From: Prevotellaceae bacterium UBA1746
GTDB lineage: Bacteria; Bacteroidota; Bacteroidia; Bacteroidales; Bacteroidaceae
Assembly (NCBI GenBank): GCA_002314875.1
Contig: DCHS01000045.1
Coordinates: forward strand, 1 to 33,873
DNA: 33,873 bases
Direction: 5' to 3'
Under the pieces are notes generated by a model that saw only the letters and a list, made by a program, of their open reading frames with translations, was not told the origin of the DNA and did no database searches. A program made the translations under genes and the position numbers. This document shows positions 1 through 5,703 of the stretch, piece after piece (the first letter of the stretch is position 1; every line of letters starts with the position of its first letter).

Positions 1-51
1 TCATTTCAACGTGTGCAGGTTCTTCTTCAGTTCCCGCACACGTTGAAATGA
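1..51. repeat. Perfect 16-bp inverted repeat at the window edge
   Basis: Bases 1-16 are the exact reverse complement of bases 36-51, with a 19-base loop at 17-35. The repeat lies inside the open frame of the partial gene that ends at 140, so it is not an intergenic terminator. Because it starts exactly at the first base of the window, a fold-back assembly or amplification artefact at a contig end is as likely as a real hairpin. Confidence 0.7.
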
Positions 52-140
52 TGGGCTTCCTCGGCATTGGTAACAACCCAATGGTAGGTTGCTCTGTAGC
101 TTGTGCTGTTAACGTTGACCTCGCTCTCAACAAGAAGTAA
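3..140 (+). CDS. 3' end of an unrecognised gene (partial)
   Basis: An open frame enters from the left edge and ends at TAA 138-140, giving about 45 residues that include MMGFLGIGNNPMVGCSVAC and end VNVDLALNKK. It is Gly/Asn/Cys-rich with alternating small residues, and I do not recognise the family. A strong rho-independent terminator follows 23 bases after the stop, which supports it being a real gene end. The first ~17 codons overlap the perfect inverted repeat at the edge, so the residues before PAHVEMM may be wrong if that repeat is an assembly artefact. Confidence 0.5.
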   Translation: MSTCAGSSSVPAHVEMMGFLGIGNNPMVGCSVACAVNVDLALNKK

Positions 141-163
141 TTCTTTGTAAATTACATAATTAG

Positions 164-199
164 TCCTCTACTGATAAATCATCGGTAGAGGATTTTTTT
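164..199 (+). terminator. Rho-independent terminator of the partial upstream gene
   Basis: A 12-bp stem (164-175 pairing with 181-192, one G-U pair) closes a 5-base loop and is followed by seven T residues at 193-199. It ends transcription of the gene whose stop codon is at 140. Confidence 0.9.
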
Positions 200-343
200 A
201 TGGTTTCTATAATGGATTCAGTAGTGTTTTGAAGTGAGTTGTGGTCTGGGAACTACTATAGATAAAAGCTAAAAACACGGAGAGTTTTGAAGGAAAAAAT
301 ATAGTTGATTCAGAGAGAAATAATCATTAATTTGTGAATAAAA

Positions 344-393
344 CTGTGTCCTTCACGTGTCCCTTTTCTAAAAAATGCCAAAAAGGGACACAG
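344..393. repeat. GTGTCC direct repeats with an inverted copy
   Basis: CTGTGTCC at 344-351 and GTGTCCCTTTT at 357-367 are followed by AAAAGGGACAC at 381-391. The second and third form a perfect 11-bp inverted repeat with a 13-base loop, and the first can also pair with the third. There is no T tract, so it does not look like a terminator. Such iterated sites fit a recombinase- or regulator-binding region of a lost mobile element, but that is inference. Confidence 0.6.
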
Positions 394-426
394 AAATGCT
401 TATAAATTGCAGATATTCAGGACGTA

Positions 427-648
427 GTGCTGATTAAAATCCCCAATTATTATGGAGAAAAATTGTACTACTGTTTGTTAATATCAAGCACACCAGTGGA
501 TATAAGGCTGATATTCCAAGGTGCATTGCTAATGAATGCTACGAAACAGCTTCTTCATTTCCAAAGTAAAAGTGTTGTTAAGGAACTAATGGAGCATTTC
601 CATGCTAAGGATAACCATGAACTTGCTATTAAACTATCGTTGAATTAA
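427..648 (+). CDS. Small hypothetical ORF, doubtful
   Basis: An open frame of 73 codons starts at GTG 427. A shorter version could start at ATG 532, giving 38 residues that begin MNATKQLLHF and end ELAIKLSLN. No signal peptide, domain or family is recognised. The base composition is AT-rich and unlike the neighbouring secreted-protein genes. A hairpin with a weak T tract follows the stop, which is the only positional support for a gene. It sits in a degraded stretch beside a restriction-modification scar, so it may be the tail of a decayed gene and not a functional small protein. Confidence 0.25.
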   Translation: MLIKIPNYYGEKLYYCLLISSTPVDIRLIFQGALLMNATKQLLHFQSKSVVKELMEHFHAKDNHELAIKLSLN

Positions 649-654
649 AATGTT

Positions 655-694
655 CAGGAGTCACTCATTTAGGGTGATTCCTGATTGATTTTCT
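655..694 (+). terminator. Hairpin downstream of the small ORF
   Basis: A 10-bp stem (655-664 with 674-683, one G-U pair) and a 9-base loop are followed by a weak, interrupted T tract. It lies 6 bases after the TAA of the 427-648 ORF. Confidence 0.45.
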
Positions 695-798
695 CCTTAA
701 TTATTAAAAATAAGGCACAAAAAGGCAATAATCAAGGATTTATATTTCTACAATACTGAGTTTTTTGTAAATTTTCATGCAAAATTGCAAACAACATT

Positions 799-1003
799 AT
801 GGCAAACGATAATCTCGGCAAAGCGAAGAAGGAGAAAAACGATGAGTTTTATACCCAATATGCCGACATTCAGAAAGAAATAAATGCTTACCTAGGAAAT
901 GGATGCTGACCATGTAACAGCGTGGAGCAAGGGCGGTGCAACAGACATCGACAACTGCCAAATGCTTTGCAAAACTCATAACCGTTCAAAAGGAAACAAG
1001 TAA
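799..1003 (+). pseudogene. Restriction-modification remnant: EcoRI-type adenine methylase 5' end joined to HNH endonuclease 3' end
   Basis: Bases 799-909 encode 36 residues starting MANDNLGKAKKEKNDEFYTQ, which resemble the N-terminus of EcoRI-family adenine-specific DNA methyltransferases (the KNDEFYTQ block). The frame stops at TGA 907-909. Overlapping it in the next frame, 899-1003 encode 34 residues with the HNH endonuclease signature ADHVTAWSKGG...NCQMLCKTHNRSKGNK and a natural stop at 1001-1003. The shared bases therefore mark a junction where the body of the methylase and most of a nuclease gene are missing. Both ends look like a true start and a true stop, so this is best read as one internal deletion through a neighbouring methylase-nuclease pair. 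No functional enzyme can be made. The family assignments come from recognised motifs and were not checked by a search. Confidence 0.8.
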
Positions 1004-1048
1004 TTCACGAAAATCTTGCTAACGAAATAATCTTAATACCAAAAAACA

Positions 1049-2053
1049 ATGAAGAAATTATTAATGATGATGTCCGTCTTTGCCATCGGACTCGGTGCAA
1101 ATGCACAGATTACCACCAATTCCAGTTGTGACACGAATCTTAACGGTACGGTGAGCATCGAGGATGTCACGAATGTTGCTAACAAAGTCATCGGTAAGGC
1201 TGCAGAAGAGAAGGAAGTTGTGACAGCGGAACAGGTGAATGCTACGCTTGAAAGAGTAAACAAACTACTCAATAAGATTGATAATGACCATCAGGAAGTT
1301 TTAGATAGATTAAGATCTCTTGAAGAAGCAGGACTTTATACTTCTGACTATGTTAATGGCCACAAGTATGTTGACCTCGGATTGCCAAGCGGAACACTCT
1401 GGGCAACTTGTAATGTTGGAGCAAGTTCTCCCGAAGAATATGGTGACTACTTCGCTTGGGGAGAGACCAAGCCACAGGCTGACAATGCCTATTCCTGGGC
1501 TTCCTACAAGTGGTCAAATGGTGGAACGAGTTCTTCCAATCCCAACCTGACCAAGTACTGCAAACAGAGCAGTTACGGTTACAATGGCTTCACCGACACT
1601 CTCACCGAACTCGAATCCGCTGACGATGCCGCTACTGTCAATTGGGGCAGTGACTGGCAGATGCCGAGTGAAACTCAGCAGGCGGAGCTTCGTAATAACT
1701 GCTATTGGGAATGGGTTACAAGTTACAATGGAAATAGCGTAAAAGGCTGCATAGTCTATAAGGCCAAGTCAGATTCTGACAAGGGCAAGTATAAGAACAG
1801 TGGCAGTTCCACGACCACTTCTGCTTCATATTCTATGAGTGACGTTCACATATTCCTTCCCGCTGCGGGGTATCGCTACAATGGTTCGCTCAACCAGGCA
1901 GGTTCCAGCGGCAACAACTGGTCCCTTTCGCTCAGCACTACGTACTCCGACGTCGCTTACGACCTGTACTTCGATTGGAACTGCATCGATTGTGACGGCA
2001 GCAGCCGCTGCTATGGTCGAAGTGTCCGCCCTGTGCGTGTTGCCACAAAATAA
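1049..2053 (+). CDS. Secreted FISUMP-domain protein with dockerin-like half repeat; possible DGR target
   Basis: Residues 1-20 form a signal peptide ending ANA-Q. Residues 28-49 (DTNLNGTVSIEDVTNVANKV) form one dockerin/EF-hand-like loop, where a complete dockerin has two. Residues ~58-93 are a charged, heptad-like coiled coil, and ~105-331 are a Fibrobacter succinogenes major paralogous (FISUMP) domain: YVDLGLPSGTLWAT, GDYFAWGET, WQMPS, FLPAAGYR and a terminal SVRPVR. FISUMP proteins have a C-type-lectin-like fold and are usually surface or secreted binding proteins. The last ~55 residues are unusual: framework positions are conserved while the others are nearly all encoded by NNC/NNT codons (Tyr, Asp, Cys, Ser, Gly, Val), as in variable regions of diversity-generating retroelements. 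The second FISUMP gene here (24183-24917) lacks this pattern. The gene stands alone, followed by a terminator. No T9SS domain is seen, and its ligand is unknown. Confidence 0.85.
   Translation: MKKLLMMMSVFAIGLGANAQITTNSSCDTNLNGTVSIEDVTNVANKVIGKAAEEKEVVTAEQVNATLERVNKLLNKIDNDHQEVLDRLRSLEEAGLYTSDYVNGHKYVDLGLPSGTLWATCNVGASSPEEYGDYFAWGETKPQADNAYSWASYKWSNGGTSSSNPNLTKYCKQSSYGYNGFTDTLTELESADDAATVNWGSDWQMPSETQQAELRNNCYWEWVTSYNGNSVKGCIVYKAKSDSDKGKYKNSGSSTTTSASYSMSDVHIFLPAAGYRYNGSLNQAGSSGNNWSLSLSTTYSDVAYDLYFDWNCIDCDGSSRCYGRSVRPVRVATK
1871..2035 (+). other. Candidate DGR variable region (3' end of the FISUMP gene)
   Basis: From TYR-ARG after LPAAG to SVRPVR, the invariant positions (R, SL, AGS, WS, AY, L, F, R, SVRPVR) alternate with positions whose codons end in C or T and read TAC, GAC, GTC, AGC, GGC or TGC. 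All of these are reachable from AAC by changing only adenines. This is inferred from codon pattern alone. No template repeat or reverse transcriptase is present in the window. Confidence 0.45.
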
Positions 2054-2101
2054 CATGTTCTCATTCCTACCAATTTAGGTAAACAGGAAAATCATAACTT
2101 T

Positions 2102-2141
2102 AGACTGACTTTAGATGCAAATCTTTAGTCAGTCTTTTTTT
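2102..2141 (+). terminator. Terminator of the FISUMP gene
   Basis: A 9-bp outer stem (2102-2110 with 2127-2135), an inner AGAT/ATCT helix with a GCAA loop, and a run of seven T residues form a rho-independent terminator about 50 bases after the stop codon at 2053. Confidence 0.85.
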
Positions 2142-2329
2142 GTAGAAATAATTTTGGACAGTCGAAAAATATGTCTATTTTTGATAAAGAGATGAGAGAG
2201 ATAGTTCCGTTTTATTATTGGCTTTTGTAAAGACGAAGATGTCGACAAGCTACTCTCTTCTCTATAAAACGAGATTGCCGAAAACTCCGAGGTAATGACG
2301 CTGAAGGCGTCACCGCTTGGATATTGTTG

Positions 2330-3394
2330 TCAAAGAACGATTTTCTTACCGTCAATGATGACAACAGGAAGCCATTTGCTTGGACGACGACCGTCGAGGC
2401 CAACGGCACGATTGTGGGGAAGTGCAATGGGGGTAATGATGCCAGCGCGCTCATCGTACGGCTTGATGAGCATATCCCAGTTGATTTCCGCAGGCTCACC
2501 ATTCTGATGATAGGCGATGACGGCATTATCGTTCGGGTTGGCTATGGTGAAGGTTTCGCCGGAGTTGCTGATGTTGAGAACGAAATCGCTGATGAAGGGA
2601 GTATAGTATCCACTGGCATCGGGCTGGTCGGGGAAATGGTAGCCGCCACCGAAAAGAATAGCTCCGTTGGTGTTTCCAAGATACTGGTCTTTGGCAATGG
2701 TGATGCTGTTTCCCTCGCGGGTGCCTTTCATCCAGCCTCCGGTAGAGGTCAGACCGTTGAAATAATAGTCATTGCCATCGATGGCAACGAGACCCTTCAC
2801 CTCGTGGGCGGTATAGTTATCGTCACCGTAGGAATACATATAGTCCTCGACACTCGCTGAGGCTGGAACAATGACTAGATCTCCCGTTTCGACGGGGGTG
2901 AATTTCAGATTATACACATAGCTCCGGACCTCACAGCCGCCCTCCTCGTTAATGCGGTAAAGGCACACAAAGCGGTCGGGCGTAGCACCGTCACCGATAA
3001 CCTCAGGCTCAACGCCTCCGATCATTCGTACAACGACATCCTGCGGGTCGCTGTAAATCTTCTTTCCGTCATTTTCCCCGACTTTGAGGAAGCCCAGGCT
3101 GTAGTCCAGGGTGACTCCCCAGAACGACGACTGGAAACATACCTCATCCTTAGAGAAGGTGACTTTGTCTCCTGCGAGTTTTCCTCTAAGGTTGAGGTTG
3201 TTATAGTCCCTGGGAAACAATGTACTGAAAGTCACATCCTCTCCGTCCACCGTCACTGTTATTGCTGTCGGTCCTGCAAGGACATCCTCTTCCCAGTCAG
3301 AAACATAACCGGTAATCTCGAAGTCATAGGTCTGAGCCACTGTGCAGAGTGGGGCAGTGAGCAGAAGGATAATTAGGGTATAAATGCATTTCAT
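2330..3394 (-). CDS. Secreted protein of unknown function with GRR...IDGKK ending
   Basis: The start is placed at the ATG at 3394 (MKCIYTLIILLLTAPLC) and not at the upstream ATG at 3412, because a good -7 element lies between the two and would begin transcription at about 3394. The product is about 354 residues: a signal peptide to about residue 21 (TVAQ), then a beta-rich sequence with repeated Tyr/Gly/Asp and no catalytic motif I recognise. It ends AVGLDGRRPSK...VVIIDGKKIVL, the short C-terminal motif shared with several other exported proteins here, so it is probably exported and surface-attached or released. It is separated by about 100 bases from the GH16 gene upstream on the same strand and has its own promoter. 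Function unknown. Confidence 0.8.
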   Translation of the reverse strand: MKCIYTLIILLLTAPLCTVAQTYDFEITGYVSDWEEDVLAGPTAITVTVDGEDVTFSTLFPRDYNNLNLRGKLAGDKVTFSKDEVCFQSSFWGVTLDYSLGFLKVGENDGKKIYSDPQDVVVRMIGGVEPEVIGDGATPDRFVCLYRINEEGGCEVRSYVYNLKFTPVETGDLVIVPASASVEDYMYSYGDDNYTAHEVKGLVAIDGNDYYFNGLTSTGGWMKGTREGNSITIAKDQYLGNTNGAILFGGGYHFPDQPDASGYYTPFISDFVLNISNSGETFTIANPNDNAVIAYHQNGEPAEINWDMLIKPYDERAGIITPIALPHNRAVGLDGRRPSKWLPVVIIDGKKIVL

Positions 3395-3398
3395 GGTG

Positions 3399-3429
3399 CA
3401 AAAATACGACATTTTCTTGAATGGTCAAA
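3399..3429 (-). promoter_or_regulatory. Bacteroidetes-type promoter giving a probable leaderless mRNA
   Basis: On the minus strand, TTTG (3429-3426), a 19-base spacer and TATTTTTG (3406-3399) match the Bacteroidetes -33/-7 consensus. The -7 element ends only four bases before the ATG at 3394, so transcription should start at or within a few bases of that codon. Confidence 0.7.
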
Positions 3430-3493
3430 AACATCGCTGCTTATTTCTCGAGGGAGATTATATACAAATAAGCACAAAGGGTTATAGGATTAT

Positions 3494-4351
3494 TTATTTC
3501 ACTTTTAGATGAAAACCTCCAAAGACCTCATGCTTTTTCTTGTACTGTCTCACCCAGTCAATCTCCATGTTGACGGGGAGATCTTCGGGAGAAACCGGAC
3601 CTACCCATTTTCCACCCAGTTGGTTGTCAATGAGCATGAACCAATCCTTGATGAAAGGATATTGGCCGAGAGCTTCAACCTCCTTGTCTTTCACACGAGG
3701 ATAGGCGAAAGTGCGATTGCCGTTCACAGAGAACACGAGGCTGTCAGCATGAAATTCCACACCATAGATGTTGAAGTCATCGGGATTGATTTTCTGCGTG
3801 CCGTAGTGGGGAGGCTCTTTGTCGTGGCCCAGGTCAAAGGAGTAGTGGGTATGGACGGTCTGATAAACAAAATCGTCATAGTTCAGGCGTTCCATCATGT
3901 CAATTTCGCCTCCTTTCGGCCAAGCATTCTGACGGTCGAAGGGCATGAGCCAGATAGCGGGCCAACCGCCGCGGGCCCCGTTAAGACGAGCGCGGACTTC
4001 GATTTTTCCCGTGGGGGTAAAGGCGTGTTTGCCGTAGGACTGGATGCCAGCTGTGAGGTAGTGGGCAGTGTCGGCCTCGAGGGTGATTTGACCGTCAACA
4101 AGATCTTCTGGTTTTACGGGATTTGGATTGACTACACCTTTCAGAATGAGAATGCCGTCATGAATTTCCAAAAGATCGGGGCGTAGAGACTGGGTATTCT
4201 GCCAGTCTGCACGGCCTCTGTAGGTACGGCTCCATACCGTCGTATCCAGTTCGTTGCCGTCAAAATTATCTTCCCAAACGACACTCCATTTCGGTGTGTG
4301 GCAAGCGGCAAACATCAAGGCTGTAATGCCAAAAACGATTCCTTTTTTCAT
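3494..4351 (-). CDS. GH16 beta-glucanase lipoprotein (laminarinase/licheninase-like)
   Basis: The start is placed at the ATG at 4351 (MKKGIVFGITALMFAAC), because the upstream in-frame ATG at 4381 lies before the -7 promoter element. The 285-residue product has a lipoprotein signal with Cys17 in LMFAAC. A single GH16 domain follows, opening WSVVWEDNFDG and containing the catalytic motif GEIDMME (Glu149 nucleophile, Asp151, Glu154 acid/base), preceded by GGWPAIWLMP. GH16 enzymes hydrolyse beta-1,3 or mixed beta-1,3/1,4 glucans and related galactans with retention. Substrate cannot be fixed from sequence alone, although laminarin or cereal beta-glucan fits the MME-type active site. As a lipoprotein it should be membrane-anchored, probably at the cell surface. 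It is transcribed divergently from the Asp-box lipoprotein at 4510. There is no carbohydrate-binding module, so it is a minimal enzyme. Confidence 0.93.
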   Translation of the reverse strand: MKKGIVFGITALMFAACHTPKWSVVWEDNFDGNELDTTVWSRTYRGRADWQNTQSLRPDLLEIHDGILILKGVVNPNPVKPEDLVDGQITLEADTAHYLTAGIQSYGKHAFTPTGKIEVRARLNGARGGWPAIWLMPFDRQNAWPKGGEIDMMERLNYDDFVYQTVHTHYSFDLGHDKEPPHYGTQKINPDDFNIYGVEFHADSLVFSVNGNRTFAYPRVKDKEVEALGQYPFIKDWFMLIDNQLGGKWVGPVSPEDLPVNMEIDWVRQYKKKHEVFGGFHLKVK

Positions 4352-4369
4352 AGTTTTTAAATATGTTCC

Positions 4370-4419
4370 GCAAAGATACAAAATTAATGTATTTTATACT
4401 GCGTGCAAAGATACAAAAT
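4370..4419 (-). promoter_or_regulatory. Two tandem -7 elements in a 15-bp direct repeat
   Basis: GCAAAGATACAAAAT occurs at 4370-4384 and again at 4405-4419, 35 bases apart. On the minus strand each copy contains TATCTTTG, a match to the Bacteroidetes -7 consensus TAnnTTTG. Either could drive the GH16 gene, with leaders of about 15 and 50 bases. No well-spaced TTTG -33 element was seen for either copy. Confidence 0.6.
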
Positions 4420-4509
4420 AAATAGAAAACAAAAATAAAGGTTTGGGATGTTAGTTTTTTTGTCTTGTTATGCGTCTTATAGTAAACAACCCTAGAAAGA
4501 AGTATCAAA

Positions 4510-5667
4510 ATGAAAAAGAAACTGAACAAACTATCGATGGCAGGATGCACGCTGATGGCTTTTGCAGGCCTCACGTTCCTGGCTTCGTGCAATACCGACG
4601 ATCCTGAACATAATGGTCCCGATCCCGTTGAAGTCACCGTTCCCGAAACGGGAGCATTTACAGCTCTCGGCCTGAATCGCTATTCTGCCATCCCCAACTC
4701 CAATGCCATTCCCCAGATGCACAGGGAAGGCACGAAACTCATGGTTTGCACCGCCGATGGTCTCTTTGCCTATGATCTCGTCGCTGAACATCCGCAGTGG
4801 ATATCCGCAGGATTTGAAGGCCGTCCCATCCAAGACTATGTGAAAAATGCTAAAAACGATATCATCGCCCTCTGTCAGACAAAGACAGCTGAGGCTCATG
4901 ATGAATGGCTCATCCTCTCCCACGATAACGGCAAGACCTGGACGGATATCACGCCTTCAATTATTAAAGATGCAGAATATACAGAGGTAAGACGCATTGC
5001 TCAGAGTCCTGTGAATCCCGACAAACTCCTCGTCGTGGCTCAGGATCTCGGTGTTTTCCTGTCAGAAGATTTTGGTGCAAACTGGACGATGGTCACGGAT
5101 ACCTATTATGGCAACAACCGCATCTGTGGCCTCGGTTTCCATCCTACGAATCCCGATGTTTTCTTCCAAAGCGGTGAAAGCTGGATTCTCGAAGGCCATC
5201 TGAATCTTACTATGGACAACGGCAAGACCTGGACAAATTATTCTCCCGATTTCGGTGGTGATAATTGTATTCACGGACTGGTGTTCCATCCCACAAAGGC
5301 TGGCACCTGGTTCTATGGCGGTGAAGGTATCATCGCTAAGACTACCGACGCTGGCAAGACCTGGAAAGAGCACAACTATTGGGAAACTCCGGAGATGCGG
5401 CAATACTGGTATCACGTCCTCGTTGACCTTGCCAATCCCGAGCGCCTCTATACCGTCGGCAGCAGCAGATATAAGACCGGCGACGACAGCCGTTACAGTG
5501 CCATTGCCTTCTCCGATGACTGCGGCGAGAACTGGAATATCTCAAAGACCTTCAATGCCGAAGGGGAATGGAAAGACGACTGCTGGTCCGTCCTCCAGGA
5601 CGAGTACCACCTCTATGTCCTCTCCGACACAGAAGTCTATATGATTTCCAAAAGCCTGATCAGATAA
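4510..5667 (+). CDS. Asp-box (BNR) beta-propeller lipoprotein
   Basis: The 385-residue product has a lipoprotein signal (LTFLASC, Cys27), then an acidic linker (NTDDPEHNGPDP) and a propeller with five Asp boxes of the form SxDxGxxW: 137-144 SHDNGKTW, 185-192 SEDFGANW, 234-241 TMDNGKTW, 278-285 TTDAGKTW and 335-342 SDDCGENW. Such repeats occur in sialidases, GH74 xyloglucanases and non-enzymatic sortilin/photosystem-assembly-like propellers. I do not see a sialidase FRIP motif or an arginine triad, and the protein is much shorter than GH74 enzymes. A glycan-binding or accessory surface lipoprotein is therefore as likely as an enzyme. It is divergent from the GH16 gene, with about 160 bases between the starts, which suggests a shared role. 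It converges on the 5704-6996 gene with only 36 bases between the stops. Confidence 0.85.
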   Translation: MKKKLNKLSMAGCTLMAFAGLTFLASCNTDDPEHNGPDPVEVTVPETGAFTALGLNRYSAIPNSNAIPQMHREGTKLMVCTADGLFAYDLVAEHPQWISAGFEGRPIQDYVKNAKNDIIALCQTKTAEAHDEWLILSHDNGKTWTDITPSIIKDAEYTEVRRIAQSPVNPDKLLVVAQDLGVFLSEDFGANWTMVTDTYYGNNRICGLGFHPTNPDVFFQSGESWILEGHLNLTMDNGKTWTNYSPDFGGDNCIHGLVFHPTKAGTWFYGGEGIIAKTTDAGKTWKEHNYWETPEMRQYWYHVLVDLANPERLYTVGSSRYKTGDDSRYSAIAFSDDCGENWNISKTFNAEGEWKDDCWSVLQDEYHLYVLSDTEVYMISKSLIR

Positions 5668-5703
5668 TATTATTCAAGTTTCGGATTTTCCTAACTAATT
5701 GAT

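Larger units (their letters stand above)
141..1048. other. Degraded, mostly non-coding stretch
   Basis: About 900 AT-rich bases separate the partial gene from the FISUMP gene. The recognisable content is one strong terminator, GTGTCC repeats, one doubtful small ORF with a hairpin, and a methylase/HNH scar at 799-1003. I see no intact gene, tRNA or transposase. The mixture suggests that an accessory island was here and has mostly been deleted. Confidence 0.6.

Noticed and set aside
1..51. Invertible (phase-variable) switch at the edge repeat
   Set aside because: The repeat arms are 19 bases apart, too close to invert a promoter, and no invertase is present. An edge artefact or hairpin is more plausible.
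2054..2330. Possible DGR template repeat or accessory gene directly downstream of the FISUMP gene
   Set aside because: I compared this gap with the 1871-2035 region and saw no similarity. It holds a terminator and the 3' flank of the convergent gene only, and no reverse transcriptase motif is found anywhere in the window.
4510..5667. Asp-box protein called as a sialidase
   Set aside because: There are five Asp boxes, but no FRIP motif, arginine triad or catalytic Tyr/Glu context was seen.
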